Assembly (NCBI GenBank): GCA_963820795.1
Contig: CAWGBJ010000021.1
Coordinates: 1 to 64,000, forward strand
Length of the DNA: 64,000 nt
From: Roseiarcus sp963820795
Lineage (GTDB): Bacteria > Pseudomonadota > Alphaproteobacteria > Rhizobiales > Beijerinckiaceae
Direction of reading: 5' to 3'
Positions 1 through 7,820 of the stretch are shown here, piece after piece. Positions within the stretch are counted from its first letter, which is position 1, and the number at the start of each line of letters is the position of its first letter. Below the pieces are notes generated by a model. The model worked only from the letters and a program-made list of their open reading frames with translations, was not told the DNA's origin and made no database searches. The translations under genes and the position numbers were made by a program.

Positions 1-232
1 TTCTTCACACCATGTACTCGGTAACCTTAGGAAATATTAATTGACCTCGAAGCACTTCCAAACCATAGAGGTTCTGGTCTCGTCACGCTCGCACTGTAAC
101 CAGCGATGTCCGCCAGCATAACCGCCGCTAGTGTTCGCTTGGTTTCCATCTTTGCCTCTGAAGGAAATGAGCTAACTTCCTACAGCACCATATCTCGTTA
201 ACATTGATTACGATCGCGCACACTAAGCCACT

Positions 233-439
233 TTACTGATAATAATCAGGGTTTATTTTACACTTTTTCATCTCGTTCTTATAAACGCCTCCTTTCAAGT
301 GCTTAGCATCAACTAGAAAAAGACACCTTTTATGCTTATCTTCCAATCCCTTTGTTATTCCAGGTTTAGTCATCAATGTAGCCCAGCTTGCGTTCACAAT
401 AAGTGCGGAGAATGCGATCAAGAAAGATATCCGTAACAT
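233..439 (-). CDS. Small secreted hypothetical protein (68 aa)
   Basis: The product starts with a positively charged residue and a hydrophobic stretch of about 18 residues ending near ASWA, which reads as a Sec signal peptide. The mature part is short, lysine-rich and has two cysteines (CLF and KKCK). A GGGGA-like ribosome site lies just before the ATG. I do not recognise the family. The surrounding DNA is clearly more AT-rich than the rest of the window, which fits acquired DNA. Function unknown. Confidence 0.45.
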   Translation of the reverse strand: MLRISFLIAFSALIVNASWATLMTKPGITKGLEDKHKRCLFLVDAKHLKGGVYKNEMKKCKINPDYYQ

Positions 440-513
440 GCCTATCCCCAGTGTCGGTTAGTTCGGACTAATTTTATGTCACTCTACCGCTTGCAGCAAG
501 TCGATTACTGTAG

Positions 514-801
514 GTCGGCTCCAGGTCGCCTGTCCTGGTCCTCGTCGTCCATCACCATCCGCCGGGCACATCGAAGTGGAACCGGATCGAGCAGCGCCTG
601 TTCTGCCACATCACGCAGCCCTGGCGCGGCCGGCCGCTCACGGATCGCATGGCTGTCGTCGAGTTGATCGCAGCGACGACAGCCAAGGCCGGCCTGCAGG
701 TCGAGAGCGTGGTGGACACGCGCGCTTACCAAAAGGGCATCAAGGTCAGCGACGCCCAGATGAAGGCGCTCGACATTCGAGGTGACCCGTTCCATTTCTG
801 A
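514..801 (+). pseudogene. ISAzo13-family transposase, C-terminal remnant
   Basis: An open stretch with no start codon reads PPGTSKWNRIEQRLF, then WRGRPLTD and KGIKVSDAQMKALDIR. These match the conserved C-terminal part of ISAzo13-family (Rhodopirellula-type) DDE transposases. An in-frame TAG at 511-513 cuts it off upstream. At the 3' end, where the family normally continues FHGEWNYTI, the frame hits TGA at 799-801 while EWNYT resumes a few bases later in another frame. It is therefore a decayed fragment of about 95 codons. The rest of the element is not visible. Confidence 0.75.
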
Positions 802-946
802 TCTGAATGGAATTACACCATCCGCGCGCGAGCGGTTGCCAACCGCAGCGGTTAATGTGGTGGATGTCCTAACTCCAGCAGACGGGCTCCCCAAGGGTTG
901 GGGTAAAACCCGGCGGCAGGTCCGCCGTGCAACTCTTCCGGGCCGT

Positions 947-2653
947 TCACCCCTCCGGAAAATCCTCGATCCGGAACTCCCGTTCCGCCCGTTCGCCGCG
1001 CTCAGCCAGCGCCGTCTCGCGAACCCTGAGTTCGACGCGGCGAATCTTGCCGGAGATGGTCTTCGGCAGTTCGGCGAATTCGATCCGCCGCACGCGCTTG
1101 TAGGCCGAGAGGCGCTCGCGCACATGGGCGAAGATCGACGCCGCCGTGGCTTCGTTCGGCTCGAACCCAGTGGCAAGCGTGATATAGGCCTTGGCCAGCG
1201 TGTAGCGCATCGGATCGGGCGCCGGCACGACGGCGGCTTCCGCCACCGCCGCGTGCTCGATGAGCGCGCTCTCGAGTTCGAACGGGCTCAGGCGATAGTC
1301 GCTCGATTTGAAGACGTCGTCGGCGCGGCCGATGTAGGTGATGTAGCCCTCGGCGTCACATCCGGCGACGTCGCCGGTGCGGTAATAGGCGCCCTCGAGC
1401 GGCGCCGTCTCGCCGGCATCGGTCTGATAGCCGCGCATCAGGCCGACGGGGCGCGGCCGCAACGGCAGCGCGATCTCGCCCTGATCCGCTTCGAGCCCCT
1501 CGGCGTCGAGGAGGACGACGCGATAGCCGGGCAGCGGCCGCCCCATCGAGCCGGCGACAACCTTCTGCCCGGGCGAATTGCCGATCATCATCGTCGTCTC
1601 GGTCTGGCCGTAGGAATCGCGGATGGTCAGGCCCCAGGCGTGCCGGACGCGGTCGATCACCTCGGGGTTGAGCGGCTCGCCGGCCGAGTTGAGCTCGCGG
1701 AGCTTCACCTTCCACTGCGCCAGATCCTCCTGGATCAGCATGCGCCAGACGGTCGGCGGCGCGCAGAAAACGGTCACCCCATGCTCGACGAGGATGTCGA
1801 GCGCCTGGCGCGGCTCGAACCGTTTGGCGAGGGCGAGCACTGCGGCGCCAGCGTTCCAGGGGGCGAAAACGCTCGACCAGGCGTGCTTCGCCCAGCCCGG
1901 CGAGGAAATGTTGAGATGGGCGTCGCCGGGCCTGAGGCCGAGGCCGTACATGGTCGACAGATGCCCGATCGGATAGCTCGCATGGGTGTGCAGGACGAGC
2001 TTCGGCCGCGCCGTCGTGCCCGAGGTGAAGTAGAGCAGCATCGGGTCGTCGGCGAGCGTCGGCCCGTCCGGCTGGAAACGCGCCGCCGCATTCATCACCG
2101 CCTTGAAGGCGCGCCATCCCTCCGGCGTCTCGCCGACGGCGATGCGCTCGACGTCGGCGCCGAGGCCGGCGAATTTCGCCACGTCTTCGGCATGGGCGAC
2201 GATGAATTTCGCCCGGCCGCGGTCGAGCCGGTCGGCGATGTCGTCGGGGCCGAGCGTCGGCATCGCCGGGATCAGGACGAGACCGAGTTTCATCGACGCC
2301 AGCATCGTCACCCAGAGTTCCGGCGTCGTTCCGAGCATCATGAGAAGCCGGTCGCCGCGCTTCGCCCCGAGCGCCCTTAGGCCCGAGGCGAGGCGGGAGG
2401 ACGCTTCCGACAATTCGGCGAAGCTCTTCGTCTCGACGGTCTTGCCGAGCACCTTCAGCGCCGGCCTGGCGCCGGCTTCGCCTGCCGCAAGCTCGGCGTC
2501 GAACCAGTCGAGCGCCCAGTTGAAGCGCTCCGGCCGCGGCCAGACGAAGGCTGTCTTGGCGTCGCAGTAATTGTCATGCAGTTCGAGCAGCAGGTCGCGC
2601 GCCTCGCGGAACGTCGGCGGCGGGCTGGTCATCGGCTGGAAGGCGGTGGACAT
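947..2653 (-). CDS. AMP-forming acyl-CoA synthetase (ANL superfamily)
   Basis: The product (568 aa) should activate a carboxylic acid with ATP to an acyl-adenylate and transfer it to CoA in the cytoplasm. The phosphate-binding motif YFTSGTTARPK is at about residues 208-218. It is followed by the YGQTETT motif, the YRTGD hinge region, and the C-terminal KTISGKIRR motif carrying the adenylation lysine at about 536. Length is normal for medium-chain acyl-CoA, acetyl-CoA-like or benzoate-type ligases; the substrate cannot be read from sequence. It stands alone, facing the transposase remnant on one side and a 480-bp gap on the other. Confidence 0.88.
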   Translation of the reverse strand: MSTAFQPMTSPPPTFREARDLLLELHDNYCDAKTAFVWPRPERFNWALDWFDAELAAGEAGARPALKVLGKTVETKSFAELSEASSRLASGLRALGAKRGDRLLMMLGTTPELWVTMLASMKLGLVLIPAMPTLGPDDIADRLDRGRAKFIVAHAEDVAKFAGLGADVERIAVGETPEGWRAFKAVMNAAARFQPDGPTLADDPMLLYFTSGTTARPKLVLHTHASYPIGHLSTMYGLGLRPGDAHLNISSPGWAKHAWSSVFAPWNAGAAVLALAKRFEPRQALDILVEHGVTVFCAPPTVWRMLIQEDLAQWKVKLRELNSAGEPLNPEVIDRVRHAWGLTIRDSYGQTETTMMIGNSPGQKVVAGSMGRPLPGYRVVLLDAEGLEADQGEIALPLRPRPVGLMRGYQTDAGETAPLEGAYYRTGDVAGCDAEGYITYIGRADDVFKSSDYRLSPFELESALIEHAAVAEAAVVPAPDPMRYTLAKAYITLATGFEPNEATAASIFAHVRERLSAYKRVRRIEFAELPKTISGKIRRVELRVRETALAERGERAEREFRIEDFPEG

Positions 2654-3136
2654 GGTAGAATCAGGAGTTTCTCGGGCTGCGGATTATTGCGCACCGCATG
2701 GATGACGGGAATCGAAATAGGCTCGTAAACCGGTGTAACGCGCCGGCTCGCCCTCAGCATGATACGCACGCGCGGGACTTCGCAACCGCTCGATTGTGAG
2801 GCCATCCGCGCCGCTTGTCACGCAGGAACTCCGTCCGCCCGGATTTCGATCATCTCAACGGGAAAGAGCGTCATGAACCCGTGGGATCGGATCAGAATCC
2901 CCGAGGCCGTCGGCGCATGCCCTCCGCAGTAGCTCCTCGCCGACCTCCGGGCGCACCGTCGCCTTCGCTCCCGGAAAGGCGGCCGTTTGAGGGTTGCGTA
3001 TGGCGTCAGTCTAAATCACACGCCCGGCCGATTGAATTATTCACAGAACTGTGCTGATATGGGGCTGCGCCGGTCTGTCGGGGCCAAGCCGACGGGAACG
3101 CAAACCACCCAAACAGCCCCGTTGAGAGGAAACGCC
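2654..3136. other. Intergenic stretch, no gene seen
   Basis: Short open frames are present but have no codon bias, ribosome site or recognisable motif. The stretch must hold the promoters of the divergently oriented acyl-CoA synthetase and GYD genes. I see no clear -35/-10 pair. Confidence 0.5.
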
Positions 3137-3430
3137 ATGCCGACCTATGTCACGCTCTCCAACTTCACCGACCACGGGATGAAGAACATCAAAGACACGC
3201 TCAAGCGATCGGAAGCGTTCAAGAAAGCGACAAAAGAAGCCGGAATCACCGTAAAAGAAATCCTTTGGACGCAAGGTCAATATGATCTCGTCACAATCGT
3301 TGAAGCTCCAGACGACGCCGCAATCGCCGCGATGGGATTGAGCGTCGCCAAACTCGGTAACATTACCGGGCAGACATTGCGCGCCTTCACGGCGTCAGAA
3401 ATGGAAAAAATCCTGGCGAAAGTCGTGTAA
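3137..3430 (+). CDS. GYD domain-containing protein
   Basis: A small protein of 97 aa (MPTYVTLSNFTDHGMKNIKDT) with the alternating beta-alpha pattern and the segment GQYDLVTIVEAPDD that define the GYD family of dimeric alpha-beta barrel proteins, whose role is not known. The chosen ATG has GAGAGGAA about eight bases upstream. An in-frame upstream extension exists but lacks family similarity. A perfect GC hairpin follows the stop codon at once. Codon use is less GC-rich than the neighbours. Confidence 0.85.
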   Translation: MPTYVTLSNFTDHGMKNIKDTLKRSEAFKKATKEAGITVKEILWTQGQYDLVTIVEAPDDAAIAAMGLSVAKLGNITGQTLRAFTASEMEKILAKVV

Positions 3431-3434
3431 GTAT

Positions 3435-3453
3435 CCCCCGGCAAAGCCGGGGG
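3435..3453 (+). terminator. GC hairpin after the GYD gene
   Basis: CCCCCGGC-AAA-GCCGGGGG forms a perfect 8-bp stem with a 3-nt loop five bases after the stop codon. No T-run follows. It is the first of several hairpins (others around 3465-3480, 3486-3505 and 3516-3531), so it may instead be part of the structured end of the neighbouring IS200-type element. Confidence 0.55.
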
Positions 3454-3534
3454 CTTTAGGATGTAAACCGCTCGAAGCGGTAGGAGGGGTCGCTGACGCG
3501 ACCCTTGAGCTTGAGCCACCTGAAGGTGGCATGA

Positions 3535-3966
3535 TCAACGCCAGAGGTTCAATTGCTCGAGCCTCTGATCTTCCTTCTCTTGATTGCGGATGTAGGCGCG
3601 GATCGCCTCCTCGTCGCGCCCAACCGTGTTCACGAAAAATCCGCGGGCCCAAAAGTGTTGCCCAACGAAATTGCGCTTGCGCTCCCCATAAACCCTGGCC
3701 AGGTGGATCGCGCTCTTACCCTTGATGAAGCCGACTACCTGCGACACCGCGTATTTCGGCGGGATCGAAAGCAGCATGTGCACGTGATCGGGCATCAGAT
3801 GCCCTTCCTCAACTTTCGATTCCTTCTGAAGCGCGAGCTTGCGGAACACTTCGCCCAAATGCCGGCGCAACTCCTGATACAGCGTCTTGCGTCGACATTT
3901 CGGAATGAAGACAACATGATATTTGCAGTCCCAAGTCGTGTGGCTTAGGCTCTCGTACTCGTCCAT
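3535..3966 (-). CDS. tnpA: IS200/IS605-family transposase TnpA (HUH)
   Basis: The 143-aa product has the Y1-type HUH fold signature: LMPDHVHMLLSIPP gives the metal-binding HVH, and the C-terminal helix AYIRNQEKED carries the likely catalytic tyrosine. It would cut and rejoin single-stranded DNA at subterminal hairpins. Length is normal and the reading frame intact, so it could be active. An AAAGGA ribosome site lies 12 nt before the ATG, inside a hairpin (see separate entry). It sits next to the 3' end of the group II intron. Confidence 0.9.
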   Translation of the reverse strand: MDEYESLSHTTWDCKYHVVFIPKCRRKTLYQELRRHLGEVFRKLALQKESKVEEGHLMPDHVHMLLSIPPKYAVSQVVGFIKGKSAIHLARVYGERKRNFVGQHFWARGFFVNTVGRDEEAIRAYIRNQEKEDQRLEQLNLWR

Positions 3967-4018
3967 CGGTGGAGTTCCTTTCGTGTGAGTGGCTGCTCAC
4001 GTTGGAACTTCACTGATG
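3964..4018 (-). promoter_or_regulatory. Translation-blocking hairpin over the tnpA start
   Basis: CATCGGTGGAGTTCC (3964-3978) pairs with GGAACTTCACTGATG (4004-4018) at 13 of 15 positions, the other two being G-U compatible in RNA. An inner GTGAG/CTCAC stem lies between. The ATG and ribosome site of tnpA are inside the structure. IS200 is known to silence its transposase with such a 5' stem-loop. Confidence 0.65.
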
Positions 4019-4082
4019 GACTGCCGGAAACGTCAAACTGCTACTGATAGGGGTAGGGATCGGCTTTCGCCGACCCCTCCCT

Positions 4083-4117
4083 CCGAACCGTACGGGCGGT
4101 TTTCCCGCATACGGCTC
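4083..4117 (-). ncRNA. Group II intron domain V
   Basis: On the minus strand the segment opens GAGCCGTATGCGGG, has an AAAA loop, and closes with CCGCCCGTACGGTTC. This is the 34-nt domain V hairpin with its AGC-type catalytic triad position and GNRA-like loop. The short hairpin GGTCGGCGAAAGCCGATCC that follows would be domain VI. Confidence 0.8.
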
Positions 4118-4134
4118 TCCAGTCGGTGGTTTCT

Positions 4135-5463
4135 TCATCGAGACTGTCTCGCGGATAACCAGGCCGTGTGAAGCGCGAACAGCCCGGCTTCCGCGAAGAA
4201 GGCATTTGGCCAGCGTTGATGGTCGGCGCGGCAGATGCCCCGACCGGGGCGCTTTTCCTGCTTGCGCAGGACGGCGCGCAGCCGCCTCCTGACAAACCCG
4301 TCGAGCTTGTCGAAGGTGGTGTGATGGGCATGTTTGAAGTAGCCGAACCAGCCGCGCAGCAGCGGGTTGAGGTCAGCTACGGCGCAGGCGAGGCTGTCGC
4401 CGCGTGTGCGCCGCGTCTTCTCTCTTATGCTGTCCTTGAACTTGTTCAGGCTCTTCTGGCGCACGCGACGCCGGCCGGCTTCGAAACGGTAGCCGAGGAA
4501 CTCGTACCCTTGCCCCGGCTGCCGGCAGTCGCCGACATGCGTCTTTTCGGGGTGCAGCGCGAGGCCGTTTTCGCTCACCCAGGCGCGCACCTCCGCGAGG
4601 GCGGCGTCCGCCTCCTCGCGCGTCCGGCACAGGATGACGAAGTCGTCCGCATACCGCACCATGCGGCGCCCGCGTTCGGCCATCGCCGCATCCAGCGGGT
4701 CGAGGAAGATGTTGGCCAGCAACGGGCTGATCACCGCGCCTTGCGGCGAGCCCCGCGTCGGCGTCCACCTCTCCAGCCCCTTCAGGATGTCGGCCTTCAG
4801 CCAGCCGCGGATCAGATCGAGAACCCGGCCATCGCTGACCTTCTCCTCGACCCGCGCCACCAGCCGATCATGCGGGATCGAATCGAAATAGGAGGCCAAG
4901 TCCGCGTCTACGACGTGGGCGTAGCCGTCCTTGATCAGCCGATCGACTTCCCGCAGCGCGTCATGGCATCCGCGCCCCGGTCGGAAGCCGTAGCTCCCGT
5001 CGCGGAAACGCGTTTCGAAAATCGGTTCGATCACGAGCCGGACGGCCTGCTGGACGATGCGATCCTTGACCGTTGGAATGCCCAGCGGCCTCGTTCTTCC
5101 ATCGCCCTTGGGGATGTCGACCCGTTTGACGGCTTGCGGGCGGTAGGATCCCTCCCGCAGCGCCGCCGACAGCTCGGCCAGATAGTCTTCGGCCTTCGCC
5201 GCGAACCGCTCGATGCTTTGCCCATCCACGCCCGCCGCGCCTTTGTTGGCCCGGACTTTCGTCCAGGCCGCCGCCAGCGTCTTGGGCGCGAACACCTTAT
5301 CCATCAAACTGAACCATTTGCCGCCTTTGACGCCGTTGCCCAGCGCCGACAGCATGCGTTCCGTCCAGACCGAGGCTTCGACCCACGCAAAGTCACGTTG
5401 AGCCGCTCCGCCTTGTGTAGCCTCCTCGGCACTCCCGGCGTTTCGTTGCCTCGACCCGTTCAT
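4135..5463 (-). CDS. ltrA: Group II intron reverse transcriptase/maturase
   Basis: The intron-encoded protein (442 aa) has all reverse-transcriptase blocks: KGAAGVDG, IPKGDGRTRPLGIPT, YGFRPGRGCHDAL, DADLASYFDSI, GSPQGAVISPLLANIFL and the catalytic RYADDFVIL. The maturase (X) domain follows, with WFGYFKHA. No HNH endonuclease domain is present at the C-terminus, which fits the class C type that uses hairpin targets and single-stranded DNA. The frame is intact, so splicing and mobility are plausible. It lies in the intron's domain IV. Confidence 0.92.
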   Translation of the reverse strand: MNGSRQRNAGSAEEATQGGAAQRDFAWVEASVWTERMLSALGNGVKGGKWFSLMDKVFAPKTLAAAWTKVRANKGAAGVDGQSIERFAAKAEDYLAELSAALREGSYRPQAVKRVDIPKGDGRTRPLGIPTVKDRIVQQAVRLVIEPIFETRFRDGSYGFRPGRGCHDALREVDRLIKDGYAHVVDADLASYFDSIPHDRLVARVEEKVSDGRVLDLIRGWLKADILKGLERWTPTRGSPQGAVISPLLANIFLDPLDAAMAERGRRMVRYADDFVILCRTREEADAALAEVRAWVSENGLALHPEKTHVGDCRQPGQGYEFLGYRFEAGRRRVRQKSLNKFKDSIREKTRRTRGDSLACAVADLNPLLRGWFGYFKHAHHTTFDKLDGFVRRRLRAVLRKQEKRPGRGICRADHQRWPNAFFAEAGLFALHTAWLSARQSR

Positions 5464-5906
5464 CGCGCATCCCCCTTCCTGCCCACCTTCCCTCGCACGG
5501 GGTTATGTGGCCCCGTCCTCTCGCGATCCGTCCCTTCCGGGCGCAAACCGCAGCGGTAGTATGCGGGCTCTGACTCCTGCCCGGCTCGCACACGCCGCGC
5601 AGGTCTCTCCGCTTCCTTTGTCTTGCCGTCCGAACATCCCGCCCCCAACCACGTGGTGGGCCCAAGCGTCGTTTTCGCAGTCGCCTCAACGCGCCCGGCG
5701 GGTCTTACGACCCAGGCTTCGCCATGGATGAGCAGGCTCGCCGCGCCACGCCGCCGAAACGGGTTCGTCATCCTGCGGGCTGTTCGTTCGCCTCCGGCTG
5801 CTCCCCACCCCGTCTCGCGACGACGCAGTTGCCTTCGGCTACATGTGTCACGACTTCACATCGGTCGGACTTTCACCTCCCTGACAAGACAACATCACGG
5901 ACGCAC

Positions 5907-5945
5907 TCACCCGCGGGCTTGACCCGCGGGTCCAGGGATCGCCAG
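5907..5945 (-). repeat. GC palindrome of a dispersed repeat, 5' exon of the intron
   Basis: On the minus strand ACCCGCGGG-TCAAG-CCCGCGGGTGA forms a near-perfect stem. The same palindrome with its flank occurs at 18061-18162 and 53328-53397, where GTGA is followed by CGGAAAAC. Here the intron starts right after GTGA, so it interrupts a copy of this repeat. Confidence 0.75.
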
Positions 5946-6104
5946 TCATCCCCAGGGTGTGGCCGCCGATCGCCCCGGGGGCCGATCATCGCGCAATTCG
6001 GCGCCAGCGAGAGCCTTCGTGTCGCCGATTCCCAGCCCCAGATCTGATGATGGGGATATATTTTCCCGGCGTCATCGTTTTAGCGAGTGAGGCCGCGCTG
6101 CCCA

Positions 6105-6298
6105 GGGCGATCGGCCAAGCGAAGATTCTGACGGTTCGGCGCGCTCCCGCCCCCCTTGCGGGGGCGGGAAGGGGTGGGGGGTCGCGCTGCGCTCTCCGCG
6201 GAGGGCGTCGATGAACAGCTTCCGAGGTCTGGCGCGACCCCCCTCCTTGATCCTCCCCCACAAGGGGGGAGGAGATCGCCTTCGGCCCGATTGCCCTG
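6105..6298 (-). repeat. MITE-like repeat, copy 1 (inverted relative to copy 2)
   Basis: About 190 bp closely matching, in reverse orientation, the segment at 48107-48287. Shared blocks include GGGGGGTCGCGCCAGACC, TCGGAAGCTGTTCATCGACG and CCCTCCGCGGAGAGCGCAGC. The terminal inverted repeats are degenerate here. Small open frames inside are shared between copies but look like by-products of the repeat, not genes. Confidence 0.75.
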
Positions 6299-6317
6299 CC
6301 GCGCTGCCGCCATGCTT

Positions 6318-6375
6318 GACTCATATATCTGAAGAGTTATGCGTTTAATCAATAACCAACGAGTTATCAATTGCA
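6318..6375 (+). promoter_or_regulatory. AT-rich promoter/operator region of the ArsR gene
   Basis: An abruptly AT-rich stretch precedes the GTG start. It holds GAGTTAT twice and the inverted pair GTTAT...ATAAC, which could be the operator of the ArsR-type regulator encoded next. No clear -35/-10 assignment. Confidence 0.4.
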
Positions 6376-6699
6376 GTGCTGCGGCCCCACGCCATCTTGT
6401 TCAGAACGCTCGCCGATCCGACCCGCCGGGCCATTTTCGAGCGGCTGTGTCGTGACGGAGACCAGACGGTCGGAGCCCTGACGGCTCAGGCCGGGGTCTC
6501 GCAGCCGGCCGTCTCAAAGCATCTCGGGGTCCTGAAGCAGGCCGGGCTCGTGCGCGACCGGCATGAAGGTCGCCAGACGCACTATAGCGCGCAGCCCGGC
6601 GCGTTGGCGCCGCTGATCGACTGGACGAGCCAAATGGCCGGCTTCTGGCAAAGCCGGTTCGACCGCCTCGAAGATCTACTCAAAAGGATGGACCAATGA
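6376..6699 (+). CDS. ArsR-family HTH regulator
   Basis: A winged-helix regulator of 107 aa. The segment LADPTRRAIFERL leads into the recognition helix VSQPAVSKHLGVLKQAGLV. No metal-binding CXC-type motif is visible, so it is of the ArsR subgroup that pairs with SRPBCC proteins rather than a metal sensor. Translation starts at GTG (6376). The stop overlaps the start of the next gene by 4 bp (ATGA), so the two are translationally coupled. It probably autoregulates through the AT-rich inverted repeats just upstream. Confidence 0.88.
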   Translation: MLRPHAILFRTLADPTRRAIFERLCRDGDQTVGALTAQAGVSQPAVSKHLGVLKQAGLVRDRHEGRQTHYSAQPGALAPLIDWTSQMAGFWQSRFDRLEDLLKRMDQ

Positions 6700-7106
6700 C
6701 CAATGCTGCGACCGACACGCTCTCAGTGGTTGTCGAACGGGAGATGCCTTTCCCGCCGGAAAAGATCTGGCGCGCGCTTACCCAACCCCAGTTGATCGAG
6801 GAGTGGCTCATGAAGAACGACTTCAAGCCTGTCGTGGGCCACAGTTTCAACCTTCGCGCAGACTGGGGCGCCGTCGACTGCCAGGTCCTGGCGGTCGAGC
6901 CGAACAAGACGGTGTCTTACACCTGGGGCGCCTATGGCCTCGAGAGCGTCGTCACCTGGACTCTTACGCCCACCAGCGGGGGAACCCGCCTGCGCATGGA
7001 GCAGTCGGGCTTCCGGCCGGATCAGCAGCAGTACTACCAGGGCGCCCAAACCGGATGGCAGCGGTTCTTCGCCAACCTCGAGCAGGTCCTGGCGCAGACC
7101 GACTGA
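6696..7106 (+). CDS. SRPBCC (AHSA1-type) ligand-binding protein
   Basis: The 136-aa product matches the START/Bet v1-like fold of the AHSA1 family: the N-terminal strand VVVEREMPFPPEKIWRALTQPQLIEEWLM, then GAVDCQVLAVEPNKTVSYTW and the C-terminal helix QTGWQRFFANLEQVL. Such proteins bind hydrophobic ligands in a deep cavity. Coupling to an ArsR regulator is a recurrent pairing, but the ligand is unknown. A dispersed repeat begins directly after the stop codon. Confidence 0.88.
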   Translation: MTNAATDTLSVVVEREMPFPPEKIWRALTQPQLIEEWLMKNDFKPVVGHSFNLRADWGAVDCQVLAVEPNKTVSYTWGAYGLESVVTWTLTPTSGGTRLRMEQSGFRPDQQQYYQGAQTGWQRFFANLEQVLAQTD

Positions 7107-7111
7107 AGCTC

Positions 7112-7355
7112 CGTAAAATCAATCAGGTAGGGCGTTATCCTCACGCAAAGCATGCGGCGGACCCGGCTGCGGCGGCTCTCACGCCGGACCTCCTGTTCAT
7201 CGGCCCAGCAGGGAGAACAATCGCCCTGTTCCGTCTTTCCCTGCCGCATGAGCAAATCCGCTCAACGGAATGAAATACCACGGATTTGCGCAACAGCGCG
7301 GGGTCGGCAGGAGCGATTCGCCCTGTTGGCAGGGAGTAACAGGCAGTTCCGGGAC
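7112..7355 (+). repeat. Dispersed 250-300 bp repeat, copy A
   Basis: Begins GTAAAATCAA and GGCGTTATCCTCACGCAAA. It continues with CCTCCTGTTCATCGGCC, TGTTCCGTCTTTCCCT and GAGCAAATCCGCTCAAC, and ends CCTGTTGGCAGGGAGTAAC. The same blocks in the same order occur on the opposite strand at 15145-15449. A match to the last block alone is found near 57362. Confidence 0.75.
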
Positions 7356-7361
7356 TGGACG

Positions 7362-7709
7362 TTAGACCGAGAAGCTGACGCCGCAGCCGCAGGAGGCGAC
7401 GGCGTTCGGGTTCTTGACCCGGAACGACTGGCCCATCAGGTCGTCGACGAAATCGAGCTCGGCGCCGCGCAGCATTTCGAGCGACATCGGATCGATCAGC
7501 ACGGTCGCGCCGTCGCGGGTGGCGACGAAGTCGTCATCGGCCCTGCCCTTCTCGACGTCGAAGGCGTACTGGAAGCCGGAGCATCCGCCGCCCTTGACGG
7601 AAATGCGGAGCGCAGCGCCCGTCTCGCCCTTCATGATCGCGTTCAACCGCCGGGCGGCGTTGGCGCTGATCGACACCACGCCCGAAGCCGGGGAACCGGT
7701 TTCGCTCAT
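7362..7709 (-). CDS. erpA: Iron-sulfur cluster insertion protein ErpA (A-type carrier)
   Basis: An A-type Fe-S carrier of 115 aa with the three invariant cysteines at C43 (GGGCSGF) and C107/C109 (SCGCGVSFSV). It accepts [2Fe-2S]/[4Fe-4S] clusters from the scaffold and delivers them to apoproteins. The segment LDFVDDLMGQSFRVKNPNA is typical of the ErpA/HesB group. It lies divergently upstream of dgt, an arrangement common in Rhizobiales. The intergenic region is about 110 bp. Confidence 0.9.
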   Translation of the reverse strand: MSETGSPASGVVSISANAARRLNAIMKGETGAALRISVKGGGCSGFQYAFDVEKGRADDDFVATRDGATVLIDPMSLEMLRGAELDFVDDLMGQSFRVKNPNAVASCGCGVSFSV

Positions 7710-7820
7710 CCTCGATCCTCATCCTCTTGGTCGCGGCCGCCGCAAAAAACAGGCGCCTTCAACACCTGCCGAAGCTAAGATATGGACCGGGAGCGAAAAA
7801 AGGCAACGCCAGGGTGATCA

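Larger units (their letters stand above)
3432..4018 (-). mobile_element. IS200/IS605-group insertion sequence (approximate ends)
   Basis: A single HUH-type transposase gene is flanked by stem-loop structures rather than terminal inverted repeats, as in the IS200 group. On the 3' side lies a run of hairpins (3435-3531). On the 5' side a long imperfect palindrome (3964-4018) covers the start codon. No TnpB/IscB-type accessory gene is present. Exact cleavage sites cannot be placed without other copies. Confidence 0.65.
4047..5906 (-). mobile_element. Group II intron with reverse transcriptase (ends approximate)
   Basis: Read on the minus strand, the segment begins GTGCG at 5906, has about 440 nt of structured RNA before the protein gene, and contains a textbook domain V after it (4083-4117). 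It ends near a CCCTAC-CCCTAT sequence at about 4047. The 5' boundary is immediately downstream of a perfect palindrome (5907-5945), the target type of bacterial class C introns. The 3' boundary is inferred and could be a few bases off. Confidence 0.75.

Noticed and set aside
782..2380. Long open frame on the + strand opposite the acyl-CoA synthetase
   Set aside because: It is a by-product of high GC in the complementary gene; the product is arginine-rich with no domain.
6072..6263. Small protein beginning MWGRIKEGGRARPRK, also encoded near 48138
   Set aside because: It is generated by the two copies of the MITE-like repeat, not by an independent gene.
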